64,000 nucleotides of DNA. Origin: Rhodothermus bifroesti (GTDB lineage: Bacteria > Bacteroidota > Rhodothermia > Rhodothermales > Rhodothermaceae). The stretch covers positions 674,147 to 738,146 of the forward strand of contig NZ_JAGKTL010000002.1 in NCBI RefSeq assembly GCF_017908595.1. The letters are read 5' to 3'. Position numbers and translations under genes: made by a program. Numbering within the stretch: position 1 is the first letter of the stretch; each line of letters starts with the position of its first letter. The notes beneath the pieces were generated by a model. The model was not told the DNA's origin and searched no databases. It saw only the letters and a program-made list of their open reading frames with translations. Below are positions 10,333 to 20,143 of the stretch, in pieces.

Positions 10333-11889
10333 TTAGTGGGCTGCCAAAGCGTCTTGAAGCAGGTCAAGGGCAGGTAAGGGATGTTCCCATAACAAACCGT
10401 GTAAGATTGCCATCTCGCGCCCCCGTCCCATACCGGCTATAGCCCAAACGGCTTCATCCCGCACGTAATAGGCCAGGAATCGCCGTGCTGACGGATCCCC
10501 TTCGAGCACCACTTGGTCCCATACCCCGGCATATCCAACGTACTGCAGGCTTACGCCGAATTGGCGCGTCCAGAAAAACGGTACCCCTTGGTAAGGTTGG
10601 CGTCGGCCAGCGGCGTTGGCACCAGCTAAACGGCCAAGCTGGGCGGCCGTCTGCCAGTGTTCAATGCGAATAGGTGATCCTGTTCGCCAATCCGGGAAGC
10701 GCGCAGCATCTCCAGCTACGAAAAGTCCTTCACCAGCTTGCAGATAGGCATCGACGAGAATGCTGCCGTCTGGAGCTTTTGCGACGCCTTCTACAAAGTC
10801 GGTAGCAGGCTCGACGCCAACACCCACCACCACAAGGTCAGCTGCCAGCTCCGATCCGTCGTCGAGTATAACTGCAGCAACCCGTTCCTCACCCGCAAAC
10901 GCTTTTACGGTCCGCCCTAACCGAAACCTCACGCCATGCTCCTCGTGCAGCGTTTGAAAGACATGCCCAACGGGTGCACCCAGCGTGCGTTCAAACGGCA
11001 CCGCTTCAGGTGCTACGACAGTCACTTCTAGTCCCAGATGTCGCAAGCTTTGCGCTGCTTCCATGCCAATAAAGCTGGCACCTACCACAACGGCCCGGCG
11101 AGCCTGCTGGGCAGCTGCCCGGAGTGCTCGGCTGTCGTCCAGTGTGCGCAGCGTGAAAATGCCTGAAAGCTCAGCTCCCGGCACTTCAAGCCGGCGGGGC
11201 ACAGCTCCTGGTGCCAAAATAGCCACATCGTAAGGCAACGTTTCTCCATCGGCCAACGTAATCCTCCGCGCTGTGGCATCTAAGCGAACCACAGGGTTAT
11301 CTTGGATAAGCTCAACATCAGCTGCAGCATAGAATGCTGATGGGCGAAGCGGCATCCATTCCTCAGGCGCCTCGCCCGAAAGATAAGCTTTGCTCAAATT
11401 TGGACGATCAATTGGTGGAAACTCCGCACCGGTTATCCAAAGCACACGCCCCGTAAACCCTTGCGCCCGCAAGGCTTCAACCGCATAGGCACCAGCGCAT
11501 CCCGACCCAACCACCACGCATGTACGTCCATCACTCACATCCCGACGCACCAAAGCGGGCAAGCGATGTGAAGCAACGTCTTCTGGAACTTCGACCCAAA
11601 TCGATTCCCCTTCGATGCGCACGGTGAACGTGGGCAGATGATCGAGCCCAGGAGGCTCCAAATGCTCACCTGTGCGCGCATGAAAGCAGGCATGGTGCCA
11701 AGGACAGATGATGCGTTCTCCTTGAAGCACACCCGTAGCTAGCGGTGCGCCATAGTGCGTGCAATGCGCTCCTAAGGCATAAACTTGCCCCGCTAGGCGC
11801 ACCAGCAGCACGTCAGTCTGTCCGGCTTTGACCTGTTTCATCTGGCCATCGGCCAGCGCATCGACGCGTGCTACCCTATAGGCAGGCAT
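10333..11889 (-). CDS. Rieske-domain FAD/NAD-dependent oxidoreductase (AIFM3/Nfrl type)
   Basis: One chain joins a Rieske ferredoxin to a pyridine-nucleotide reductase. The N-terminal Rieske domain has Cys43-x-His45 and Cys62-x2-His65, which hold a [2Fe-2S] cluster. It is followed by an FAD dinucleotide motif (VVVGSGCAGA, about 126-135), an NAD motif (AVVVGASFIGMEAA, about 266-279) and a reductase C-terminal domain. The 518 residues fit the AIFM3-like family. No oxygenase component is adjacent, so the electron acceptor is unknown. It could donate electrons to PaaABC, whose reductase PaaE is missing from the window, but that is only a suggestion. It is cytoplasmic with no signal peptide. Confidence 0.88.
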   Translation of the reverse strand: MPAYRVARVDALADGQMKQVKAGQTDVLLVRLAGQVYALGAHCTHYGAPLATGVLQGERIICPWHHACFHARTGEHLEPPGLDHLPTFTVRIEGESIWVEVPEDVASHRLPALVRRDVSDGRTCVVVGSGCAGAYAVEALRAQGFTGRVLWITGAEFPPIDRPNLSKAYLSGEAPEEWMPLRPSAFYAAADVELIQDNPVVRLDATARRITLADGETLPYDVAILAPGAVPRRLEVPGAELSGIFTLRTLDDSRALRAAAQQARRAVVVGASFIGMEAAQSLRHLGLEVTVVAPEAVPFERTLGAPVGHVFQTLHEEHGVRFRLGRTVKAFAGEERVAAVILDDGSELAADLVVVGVGVEPATDFVEGVAKAPDGSILVDAYLQAGEGLFVAGDAARFPDWRTGSPIRIEHWQTAAQLGRLAGANAAGRRQPYQGVPFFWTRQFGVSLQYVGYAGVWDQVVLEGDPSARRFLAYYVRDEAVWAIAGMGRGREMAILHGLLWEHPLPALDLLQDALAAH

Positions 11890-11962
11890 GGCAGCAATTT
11901 TGTTGTTTTAACAATGTTTTTAAAGATAGCCGTTGTAATCTCGACATTTTGTGACCGATGCG

Positions 11963-12943
11963 TTACGCGATGCGCAGCACAATCTTCCCCACGTGCTGGT
12001 TGGCTTCCAGGCGGCGGTGCGCGTCGGCCACTTCAGACCAGTCGTAGATGCGGTCAAGCACCGGCCGCAAGCGTCCTTTGGCAAAGTCGGCAAGAAAGCG
12101 CTCGGCAAATTCCTGCGTTAGGCGCACCTTGTAGTCCCGTGATCGGTTACGCAGCGTAGAAGCAATCAGCCGAGCCCGTTTGGCAAAAAGGAGGCGCAAG
12201 TCCAAAGTCTCAACCCGGCTACCGCCTATGGTAGCCAATAGAACGATGCGGCCGTCGGTCGCCAGGCAGTGTAGGTTAGGCTTAAGGTAAGGCGCGCCGA
12301 TAAAATCGATGATCAAGCTGACCCCTTTACCTTCGGTGGCTTCCAGCACCCGGGCGGTAAAATCTTCGCTATGGTAGTCAATCGTAGTCTCAGCGCCCAA
12401 AGCACGACAAGCTTCGTGTTTAGCTGCCGAGGCGGTCACGTGCACCTTGGCCCCTAGCCGGCGGGCCAACTGGATAGCGGCCGTACCCACCCCACTGGCG
12501 CCTGCGTGAATCAGCACCTGCTCGCCGGCTTGAAGCTCACCTAACCAGACTAAGGCCTGATAAGCGGTCAGAAAGACCTCTGGAATCGCAGCAGCCTCTT
12601 CAAACGACAGGTTTTCAGGTATCGGCATAGCCATGCCTGCGGGGAGTACAGCATATTCAGCATATCCACCCCCTTCTAGGAGGCCAAAAACCCGATCGCC
12701 CACCTGCCAGTGTGTTACCCCCGGTCCTAAAGCCGCAACCGTCCCAGCTATATCCAACCCAAGAATGGGGCTGGCACCTGGTGGTGGGGGATACTTACCT
12801 TCGCGTTGCAAAATGTCGGCTCGGTTTACTGAGGCGGCCTGTACACGAACCAGAAGTTCTCCCGGCCCAGGTGTAGGGGTGGGATATTCTCCCAAGTAAA
12901 GCACCTCTGGACCCCCAGAGGCACGGAGCAAAACAGCACGCAT
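11963..12943 (-). CDS. NAD(P)H quinone oxidoreductase, PIG3/zinc-free MDR family
   Basis: A 326-residue medium-chain reductase without zinc-binding cysteines. It has the QOR core: [44 protein letters not shown] and the NADP motif [14 protein letters not shown]. The [13 protein letters not shown] stretch is typical of the PIG3 (TP53I3-like) subgroup, which reduces quinones one electron at a time. The frame is open to 13219, but I chose the ATG at 12943 because homology begins there and the upstream extension would run into the divergent mdh gene. The intergenic 120 bases hold the promoters of both. It precedes the Rieske-flavoprotein gene by 73 bases on the same strand. Confidence 0.88.
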   Translation of the reverse strand: MRAVLLRASGGPEVLYLGEYPTPTPGPGELLVRVQAASVNRADILQREGKYPPPPGASPILGLDIAGTVAALGPGVTHWQVGDRVFGLLEGGGYAEYAVLPAGMAMPIPENLSFEEAAAIPEVFLTAYQALVWLGELQAGEQVLIHAGASGVGTAAIQLARRLGAKVHVTASAAKHEACRALGAETTIDYHSEDFTARVLEATEGKGVSLIIDFIGAPYLKPNLHCLATDGRIVLLATIGGSRVETLDLRLLFAKRARLIASTLRNRSRDYKVRLTQEFAERFLADFAKGRLRPVLDRIYDWSEVADAHRRLEANQHVGKIVLRIA

Positions 12944-13063
12944 AAGTACCTTGACGTTGACCCCAAGGCTTCGTCGGCAATTTACACAAGCTGGGCTATT
13001 TTTCCGGTTTTCCCGTGCTATTTTCTTTGTGATAATGGCCAGAAACCTAAGCTTAAAGCAGCC

Positions 13064-14002
13064 ATGAAAGTCACCATCATCGGTGCCGGCAACGTAGGGG
13101 CTACCGTTGCCGAATGCATTGCCCGTAAGGATATGGTCGACGAGATTGTGCTTGTCGACATTGTGCAAGGCCTGCCTCAAGGTAAAGCACTTGATATGCA
13201 GCAGGCTGCGCCCATTCACGGCTACGATACGCGCATTATCGGCACAAACGACTATAAGGACACCGAGGGCTCCGACATCTGCGTCATTACAGCCGGCTCA
13301 CCGCGCAAGCCGGGCATGAGTCGCGACGACCTGCTCGCAATCAATGCGAAGATCGTTCGTTCGGTTACGGAACAGTTCGTCAAAGGCAGCCCTAATGCGA
13401 TCCTGGTCGTGGTTTCGAATCCGCTCGATGTGATGACCTACGTAGCTTATAAGACCAGCGGCTTTCCCAGCCACCGCGTCATGGGAATGGCTGGTGTGCT
13501 CGATACGGCCCGTTACCGAACGTTCATCGCGCTAGAGCTGGGCGTCTCTGTGCGCGACGTGCAGGCACTACTCATGGGCGGCCACGGCGACTCGATGGTC
13601 CCTCTACCCCGCTATACCACGGTCAGTGGCATACCGATCACGCAGCTGCTAAGCAAAGAAAAAATCGACGCGATTGTCGAGCGGACCAAATTTGGTGGTG
13701 GCGAAATTGTCCAGCTCATGGGCACTTCGGCCTGGTATGCGCCGGGGGCAGCTGCAGCTGAAATGGTAGAAGCGATCGTCAAAAACTCAGGTCGCATTCT
13801 CCCGTGTGCGGCCTACGTCAACGGCCAGTATGGCTTGCGCGACTTGTTTATCGGCGTGCCTGTGCGTCTAGGGCGCAAAGGTGTTGAAGAGGTCATCGAA
13901 GTAGACCTTACCGAAGAAGAACGGAAGCTGCTGGAAGCTTCCGCCGAACACGTACGGCAAGGGCTGCGTGATCTCGAACGCGTCGAAGCCGCAGCAAGCT
14001 AA
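13064..14002 (+). CDS. mdh: Malate dehydrogenase (LDH-like type)
   Basis: Oxidises malate to oxaloacetate with NAD in the TCA cycle. The 312-residue protein has the NAD site GAGNVG (7-12) with Asp32, substrate-binding Arg81 and Arg87 ([10 protein letters not shown]), Asp147, Arg150 and catalytic His174 (GGHGDSM). Arg81 at the specificity loop marks malate rather than lactate. The length and sequence match the tetrameric LDH-like MDH of Bacteroidota and Chlorobi. It stands alone, divergent from the quinone oxidoreductase gene, with about 120 bases to the next gene. Confidence 0.95.
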   Translation: MKVTIIGAGNVGATVAECIARKDMVDEIVLVDIVQGLPQGKALDMQQAAPIHGYDTRIIGTNDYKDTEGSDICVITAGSPRKPGMSRDDLLAINAKIVRSVTEQFVKGSPNAILVVVSNPLDVMTYVAYKTSGFPSHRVMGMAGVLDTARYRTFIALELGVSVRDVQALLMGGHGDSMVPLPRYTTVSGIPITQLLSKEKIDAIVERTKFGGGEIVQLMGTSAWYAPGAAAAEMVEAIVKNSGRILPCAAYVNGQYGLRDLFIGVPVRLGRKGVEEVIEVDLTEEERKLLEASAEHVRQGLRDLERVEAAAS

Positions 14003-14125
14003 TCCCAAGCGCCCAGCCTCTAGACGCACCTCATTGCCTGGCACGTCTTTCTACGTAGGCGGCAAAGACCTTATCTTTAGGCCGTTTTATTCCACAACCG
14101 ACCTTCTAGAAAGCTGGTGCATCAC

Positions 14126-16258
14126 ATGACCTGGAGGCTGGGCGCGCATTGCTGCTGGATCGTTGGGGCGCTTCTCCTTGCCGGTTGTCAGACCCACGCG
14201 CGCCGGGTGCCTGAAACGGGCTATCGTGGCTGGACGGCCTACGGCGGTAGTCCTGATTTCCTGCACTACTCAGCGCTAGAGCAAATCAACCGGGAAAACG
14301 TGCACCGTCTTCGCGTGGCCTGGGTCTATGAAACAGGCGACGCTTTCCCGGGCTCAGAAATGCAGTGTAACCCCATTGTCATCGATGGGGTGTTGTACGC
14401 GACCACGCCACGGCTGCGTGTCATTGCTCTGGATGCGGCCACGGGTACCCTTCGCTGGCAATTTGACCCGCATAATGGCCAAGCGCCTACAGGCAAGCTG
14501 CGCAACCGCGGGCTGGCTTACTGGCAAGATGCAACAGGGCGCGACCGGCGGCTTTTTGTAGTAGTGCAGCATTGGCTCTACGCTTTGGACGCGCGCAGCG
14601 GTCGCCCCATTGTTTCGTTTGGCGACAGCGGTCGGGTTGATTTGCGCCAGGGCTTAGGTCGCGACCCCCAAAGTTTGTCGATCACAGCAACCAGTCCGGG
14701 TGTGGTCTACCGCGATTTGCTCATTCTTGGAAGCACCGTCGGGGAAGACTTGCCAGCTGCCCCGGGCGACATTCGGGCTTTCGACGTGCGCACTGGCGCC
14801 TTGCGCTGGCGTTTCCACACCATTCCGCATCCTGGGGAATTCGGCTACGAAAGCTGGCCCTCGGATGCTTGGACCTACGTCGGTGGGGCTAATGCCTGGA
14901 GCGGTCTGAGCCTCGACACGACGCGCGGGATCGTTTTTGCTCCTACCGGCTCGGCGGCTTATGACTTTTACGGGGGCAACCGACAGGGAGACAACCTGTT
15001 TGCCAATACACTGCTGGCCTTAGATGCTGCCACAGGTCGCCGCTTATGGCACTTTCAAGTCGTACGCCATGACGTTTGGGATCGCGACCTTCCGGCACCC
15101 CCTACGTTGGTTACTGTTCGACGGGGCAGGCGCCTGATTGATGCGGTAGCCCAGATTACCAAACACGGCTACGTTTTTGTCTTTGAACGGGAAACCGGAA
15201 AGCCGCTTTTCCCAATTGACGAGCACCCCATCCCCTCCTCAGATGTGCCTGGTGAGCGCCTGGCAGCTACGCAACCCATCCCCCGTAAGCCGCCTCCTTT
15301 TGTACGCACGCATTTTCATGACTCGCTACTTACACGCCGCACGCCAGAGGCCTACCAAGCTGTTCGGGCGCAACTGCAGCACCTACGCTATGGTCACCCC
15401 TTTACCCCACCCAGCTTCGAAGGCACCGTGGTTTTTCCAGGCTTGGATGGCGGAGGCGAGTGGGGTGGCGCGGCCTTTGACCCCGAGACCGGCTACCTCT
15501 ACGTTAATGCCAACGAGATGGCCTGGATCATACGTCTTGTTCCACGAGGTGAAGCGCGCTGGAGCGGTCGCAATATCTACCGACAATTCTGCGCCAGCTG
15601 TCATCGGGAGGATTTTCGAGGGAATCCGCCCGAATTTCCTTCACTGGAACAGATGCAGCTCGCCCAGCGCTATACAGTCGCCTCTCTTGCAGCCTTTTTA
15701 CGCAGTGGCAGCGGTCGTATGCCTGGCTTTGCTTACCTGGGTCAAGCCTCGCTCGAGGCTGTAGCCGAATTTCTGCTCACAGGCCGCGACCGCGCGCTCG
15801 ATGCACCCCCCGACTCGACGCTGCTGGCCCGCGTGCCTTATAAGCACGACGGCTACAACAAATTTCTGGATCCTGAAGGCTATCCGGCGATTACTCCTCC
15901 TTGGGGAACGCTGACAGCTATTGACCTCGACCGTGGAGAAATCGTCTGGCAAGTTCCTTTAGGAGAAGTCCCGGCCCTAGCTGCCCAAGGGCTGCGCCAC
16001 ACGGGCTGCGAGAACTATGGCGGTCCTGTCGTTACCGCAGGTGGCCTAGTGTTCATTGCAGCTACGTGCGACCGAAAAATTCGGGCTTTCGACAAATACA
16101 CGGGTCAACTGCTCTGGGAAGCTGTGCTGCCAGCAGCAGGCTATGCCACCCCAGCTGTTTACGAGCTTGGGGGAAAGCCGTATGTGGTTATAGCAGCCGG
16201 GGGAGGCAAGTGGGGCGAGCCCTCTGGGGGCAGCTATGTGGCCTTCACGCTGGAGTAA
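14126..16258 (+). CDS. PQQ-dependent dehydrogenase lipoprotein with C-terminal-half cytochrome c insertion
   Basis: A quinoprotein of the glucose/alcohol dehydrogenase propeller family. The N-terminus is a lipoprotein signal (LLAG-Cys near residue 21), so it should be anchored in the periplasm. Propeller motifs follow ([50 protein letters not shown]). A haem c motif CASCH near residue 490 lies in a short cytochrome segment inserted between the sixth and last blades, and the propeller closes with [20 protein letters not shown] chose the ATG at 14126; a GTG at 14117 is also possible. The 710-residue protein could pass electrons straight from PQQH2 to its haem. The substrate is unknown and no pqq biosynthesis genes are in view. 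It ends 2 bases before the convergent barrel-protein gene. Confidence 0.88.
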   Translation: MTWRLGAHCCWIVGALLLAGCQTHARRVPETGYRGWTAYGGSPDFLHYSALEQINRENVHRLRVAWVYETGDAFPGSEMQCNPIVIDGVLYATTPRLRVIALDAATGTLRWQFDPHNGQAPTGKLRNRGLAYWQDATGRDRRLFVVVQHWLYALDARSGRPIVSFGDSGRVDLRQGLGRDPQSLSITATSPGVVYRDLLILGSTVGEDLPAAPGDIRAFDVRTGALRWRFHTIPHPGEFGYESWPSDAWTYVGGANAWSGLSLDTTRGIVFAPTGSAAYDFYGGNRQGDNLFANTLLALDAATGRRLWHFQVVRHDVWDRDLPAPPTLVTVRRGRRLIDAVAQITKHGYVFVFERETGKPLFPIDEHPIPSSDVPGERLAATQPIPRKPPPFVRTHFHDSLLTRRTPEAYQAVRAQLQHLRYGHPFTPPSFEGTVVFPGLDGGGEWGGAAFDPETGYLYVNANEMAWIIRLVPRGEARWSGRNIYRQFCASCHREDFRGNPPEFPSLEQMQLAQRYTVASLAAFLRSGSGRMPGFAYLGQASLEAVAEFLLTGRDRALDAPPDSTLLARVPYKHDGYNKFLDPEGYPAITPPWGTLTAIDLDRGEIVWQVPLGEVPALAAQGLRHTGCENYGGPVVTAGGLVFIAATCDRKIRAFDKYTGQLLWEAVLPAAGYATPAVYELGGKPYVVIAAGGGKWGEPSGGSYVAFTLE

Positions 16259-16260
16259 AG

Positions 16261-19200
16261 CTAAAAAATCGCGCTGAGCTCCAAACGTAGCGTATGACGA
16301 AATCCTGCAGCTGCGCTTGCTCGTGCATGGTAGCTTAACGTAAGCTGTAGATTACCAGGCAGCGCACGCTGCCCATCAACGCCGGCAATGAGGTTCCAAC
16401 CATCGGCCAAACCGTCGGTCAGTAGATACCGTGCCAGTCCACTTGGGGGGCCGTTGGCCCATACATGGGCTGGCTCCAAGCGCAACAGGAGACGCCCTTG
16501 TCTGGCTTGAGACAGTTCGGCCGTTAGCGGCATGCGCAGCATCCACACCACCAGCCTTGCCTCATGCTCAGTGCCCTGGCTAAGCGCCACAGCCCCTGAC
16601 AGCTGGCGTTGCGCCTCCAGGGTGTAGGTCGCCTCAAGCCGAAGGCGCCTTTGCATCAGGCGATAGGTGCGGCTGCTTAGCCCTTCGCTCATCTGACGGT
16701 CACGTTGCACTTCGGCCGTAAAACTAAGCTGCCAGGGGGCCAAAACCCGATAGCGCACGCCTATACGGCCATCAAGCCGGTGCTGCTTTTCTAATCCAAT
16801 GGCCCGTCGGGCTAGGGTGCGCAGGCCAGCGATGGACAGCTCGGCACCATAATCTGGATGCAGGCGCCATAGGTACACCTCTTGCGCTAGGCGTAAGCGC
16901 CCCTCAAGGGTACGCGATGGATCCAGAAGAGAAAAGCGTTTGGCTGCAACGTCTTGGCTGCGATCATGAAGCTCTAGCGTTGTGACCAGCGTGAGCGGCC
17001 GCAACGTTGCCCATTGGCGGCCAGGCATCAGCTCTAGTCGCACCCTGGTCTCAAGCGCCGTCGCTGCCATGAACGTATCTGAAGGGATCAAGACGCGCTC
17101 ATAAACGCCTTCGTCCGGTAGCGTCTCCGGCACGAATTCATCCACCTGCGGTAGCCCGTCGCCGTTAAAATCTATCCATATATACTGGCCGAATTCTGGA
17201 CCCGTACGCACGTACACTTCTTGCAAAACCGGCGTGCGCTCGCTGCGCACCGCATAGCGCCAGGTTAACCGGGCAAACTGCCGAGGACTTTGGAAAAAGC
17301 CATCCCAGTGCAATGCGATCGTCTCTGTTAAAGGATAGCGAGCTGCAAAACGTGGGGGGGTCTGACGGTGCCGATAGCCTAGTTCGACCGCTGTCCGAAA
17401 TTGCGGCCCTGGCGTATATTGCAGCCGTCCTTCAAGGGTCCATGCCTGTCCTGCAGCCTGTCGCGTCCCTTCCCAAACGTCTTGTTCCCAGCGCCATCCT
17501 AGGCCCACGTTTGCCTCAAGTTGCGGGCGCTGCCAAGAAAGGCCGGGTTGCAAGGCTACGTAAGCGATAGAGCCTACCCTTAAAGTGTCGCTCCCTTGAA
17601 GCCTTTGGCGGCGGTCCTCGTGCAAGACCTCCATGTAGGGCGTCCACCCCTCCCCAAGGGGCACGGCCAAGTGCCCTTCCTGCCGAACCCATCGGCCGAT
17701 CTCCGCCCTTACCCAATCCCTGCTCTGGATATGCTCTATCTGGTAGCGAAGCTGCGCTAGGTCCGCTAGACCGAGCTGAAGCCCCATCGCCTGTCGGGTT
17801 CCACGAAACGTACCCTGCTGGCTTAGCCTTCCTAACTCGAAGGCAAGCTGGTTTTTATCGTTTATGTGCAGCACCAGTTGTCCTTCGTCGACTATTTGCG
17901 TCGTGGGTTGCAGAAAAACGCCACTGCTTTCTGCCTCATCTCGAAGAGCAACATTCCAGCGACGAGCAAACTCAACTGGCTGCACGCGGCTAAACGTGGC
18001 AAAGCGCGCTCCAAGATACTGCCGCTGCCAAGCCATTGTCACGTTTCCTAAAGGCACATGCAGCGTGTCGAGCTGGACCCGAAAGCGATAGGCATCAGCA
18101 ACGCTGCGAGCAGCATCACGTAAAGAGAGGCGGTTAGCGTCGTAACGAGAGCGAGCCCATTCTCCCTCGAACGCCAGCCTTGGCAAAGGCTTTAAGCCTG
18201 CCCGCAGTCCGATCATTTGTTGGCGCATTGGCGTTGGGAGAAGCCGTACAGGTTCGTAATCGCCTAAGCCCGGACCGCGATAGCTATAGACCATGCCGTT
18301 GAGGGTCTGTCCAACCCGCACGTAACGCCCCTTGCCTGCGCCCACCCAGCTAAACGTGACGCGGTAGACGGTTTCGCCTGGCGGTGGTGCTGCCTGAAGC
18401 GCTACATAGACGGTATCCATCGAACCATCGGCAAGCTGGCGTACCTCGCGGGTATACAAGACGTAAGGAGCTTCGGGGTCAAATGGAACCGGTTCGGCAC
18501 CAGGCCGCGTAGCCAATCCGTCTCCAGCAAGGCGGAGGGCCAGCGTGTCGGCGGCGGTCAAGCCAAAGGTTTTGCCGAAAGCGCGGCCATCACCCTCTTG
18601 CAAGAACGTTGCTTCCAGAAAGCCCACCTGTCGGCCTGCGCCCAATGCAAGATGCGCTTGGGTAGTTAAAAAGGTACGCGCACTGTTCCCCGTCGTGTAC
18701 TCAAACTCCACGCTGATGCGTCGTTCTGCCGTTATCAGCCGCCGTGCAGTAAAGGTCAATGTGCCGGTAGCATAATCGATTAGGTAGTCGGTCCCCCGCA
18801 CGAGCGGTTGGCCATCGAGATATACCGTTTCTGAGCCCGGCACCACCAAAATAAACGGCTCGCCTACAGCACCTGTTAATCGATAGGGCCCTTGGACGCC
18901 TTCGATAGGCACAATGACCTGTCGCCGGTACGTACCCCGGGCCACAGCGCCTGAGGTCCGTAGGGTCATGCCCTGTAGCAGTCCCTGGCCAGGAAGGTGG
19001 ACCTCCAGCATGGCCCCTTGCAGCTTACGCCGCACTGCCATCAACGTGGTTTCTCCCAGCTGCAGCTGGTAGTCCCCCAGCTGCAGTTGCCCATGCTGGT
19101 TTTGAAGTCGCACGTAGATTTGGTCGAACGCTCGCAGCCGCTGTGTAGTCCCTTCAGGACTAAGCGGCACGTCGGCATCGCTCAGCAATGCCTCTAGCGT

Positions 19201-19719
19201 GAGTCCATCGGTTACTTCGCCCCGCAAAGCAAGTTGCAGCGCCGAAGCAATGGTTACGTCCTGCCGATTTCCAGTAACCACGCCACGCGTGATCCGTCCC
19301 TCAACGTTGAGCGATGTCTCTGGTGGGCTTACCGGTGCTTTGGCGGCTGCAGGCGCTTTTTGCTCTGAGTGAACCACTGCAGCGGGCACAAAGGGTAAGG
19401 CTTCATAACGTTGGTAAACAGGATTCAAGCGAAACGGCAGTGTACGGTAGCTTACGACAAGCTGCTGGCCTTGCACGCTATCGGCCAAGACAAGCACTCC
19501 TTGTACGGCATCAAGGTGATAGGCTGTGCTGTCGAGTGCTGCGCCGTCTAGCCAAACGCGCACCGTAGGCATCAGCATAAACGGGCGCAACACAAAAACC
19601 CGTGTGGTACCTACAGCAAGCGTGTCTTGCCAGAGGCCAACCGGCGGGAAAGGTTGCCCCTGCGCTACGGCGGCCCACAATAAACCAAGGAGCCCGACCA
19701 ATACACCCGCACGCCACAC
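16261..19719 (-). CDS. Large predicted outer-membrane beta-barrel protein
   Basis: I do not recognise a named family. About 1152 residues from the GTG at 19719; the signal peptide reads WRAGVLVGLLGLLWAAVAQG. The N-terminal part has repeated beta-rich modules (VWLDGAALDSTAYHLD, VYLDGQPLVRGTDYLIDYAT) like surface proteins that bind cell-wall or sugar ligands. The rest is amphipathic strands ending in Phe (RHTLRLELSAIF), as in outer-membrane barrels. An acidic loop, IDFNGDGLPQVDEF, looks like a calcium-binding dockerin-type loop. The start is uncertain: the frame is open to 19836, and a strong purine run (GGAGGAGAAGG) lies before an ATC codon at 19755 rather than an ATG or GTG. It converges on the PQQ dehydrogenase gene. 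Confidence 0.75.
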   Translation of the reverse strand: MWRAGVLVGLLGLLWAAVAQGQPFPPVGLWQDTLAVGTTRVFVLRPFMLMPTVRVWLDGAALDSTAYHLDAVQGVLVLADSVQGQQLVVSYRTLPFRLNPVYQRYEALPFVPAAVVHSEQKAPAAAKAPVSPPETSLNVEGRITRGVVTGNRQDVTIASALQLALRGEVTDGLTLEALLSDADVPLSPEGTTQRLRAFDQIYVRLQNQHGQLQLGDYQLQLGETTLMAVRRKLQGAMLEVHLPGQGLLQGMTLRTSGAVARGTYRRQVIVPIEGVQGPYRLTGAVGEPFILVVPGSETVYLDGQPLVRGTDYLIDYATGTLTFTARRLITAERRISVEFEYTTGNSARTFLTTQAHLALGAGRQVGFLEATFLQEGDGRAFGKTFGLTAADTLALRLAGDGLATRPGAEPVPFDPEAPYVLYTREVRQLADGSMDTVYVALQAAPPPGETVYRVTFSWVGAGKGRYVRVGQTLNGMVYSYRGPGLGDYEPVRLLPTPMRQQMIGLRAGLKPLPRLAFEGEWARSRYDANRLSLRDAARSVADAYRFRVQLDTLHVPLGNVTMAWQRQYLGARFATFSRVQPVEFARRWNVALRDEAESSGVFLQPTTQIVDEGQLVLHINDKNQLAFELGRLSQQGTFRGTRQAMGLQLGLADLAQLRYQIEHIQSRDWVRAEIGRWVRQEGHLAVPLGEGWTPYMEVLHEDRRQRLQGSDTLRVGSIAYVALQPGLSWQRPQLEANVGLGWRWEQDVWEGTRQAAGQAWTLEGRLQYTPGPQFRTAVELGYRHRQTPPRFAARYPLTETIALHWDGFFQSPRQFARLTWRYAVRSERTPVLQEVYVRTGPEFGQYIWIDFNGDGLPQVDEFVPETLPDEGVYERVLIPSDTFMAATALETRVRLELMPGRQWATLRPLTLVTTLELHDRSQDVAAKRFSLLDPSRTLEGRLRLAQEVYLWRLHPDYGAELSIAGLRTLARRAIGLEKQHRLDGRIGVRYRVLAPWQLSFTAEVQRDRQMSEGLSSRTYRLMQRRLRLEATYTLEAQRQLSGAVALSQGTEHEARLVVWMLRMPLTAELSQARQGRLLLRLEPAHVWANGPPSGLARYLLTDGLADGWNLIAGVDGQRALPGNLQLTLSYHARASAAAGFRHTLRLELSAIF

Positions 19720-19933
19720 AACGTCTCGCTTTGGATTCCAAAGATTCCTTTTGATGTAGTAGCCTTCTCCTCCACTAAGGTTTTGGGAAAGTGTCAGGCT
19801 CCGGATGACTACGCAGAATATCGTAAACGTAAGCACCTCACATCAAGAAACCGCAAAGCCTTTCTTTTCCGGCATACATCTTGTTTTGAAGAGAAGGCGG
19901 GCATTTGCTCCACCATTGGTTCATTTTGGGTCT

Positions 19934-20143
19934 ATGAAGCCGGATATAGGAGAGCTGGCGCTGAAGGCGGCCGAACGTCAGATTCAAGAAAACCTTCGAC
20001 TGTTGCAAGCTCAGCTGCGCAGCTTAAAAGACCGCATGCGTGCGCTGCGACGAGCCGGACTACTAACGCCTAAACGCAAGTATAAAATTACGGCTGAGAT
20101 CCTTAGCACAACGGCTTACCTGCGTCCTGGAGTTTTAAACTGA
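19934..20143 (+). CDS. Small basic helical protein
   Basis: A 69-residue protein starting MKPDIGELALKAAERQIQEN. It is almost entirely heptad-like helix (LLQAQLRSLKDRMRALRRAGLL) with a basic C-terminal half (TPKRKYKITAEIL), which suggests a coiled-coil or nucleic-acid-binding peptide; function unknown. The frame opens upstream at 19805, but the ATG at 19934 gives the compact helical form. It is divergent from the barrel-protein gene and overlaps the 3' end of the convergent NHL-propeller gene by 28 bases. It could still be a spurious frame, but its heptad pattern favours a real gene. Confidence 0.5.
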   Translation: MKPDIGELALKAAERQIQENLRLLQAQLRSLKDRMRALRRAGLLTPKRKYKITAEILSTTAYLRPGVLN

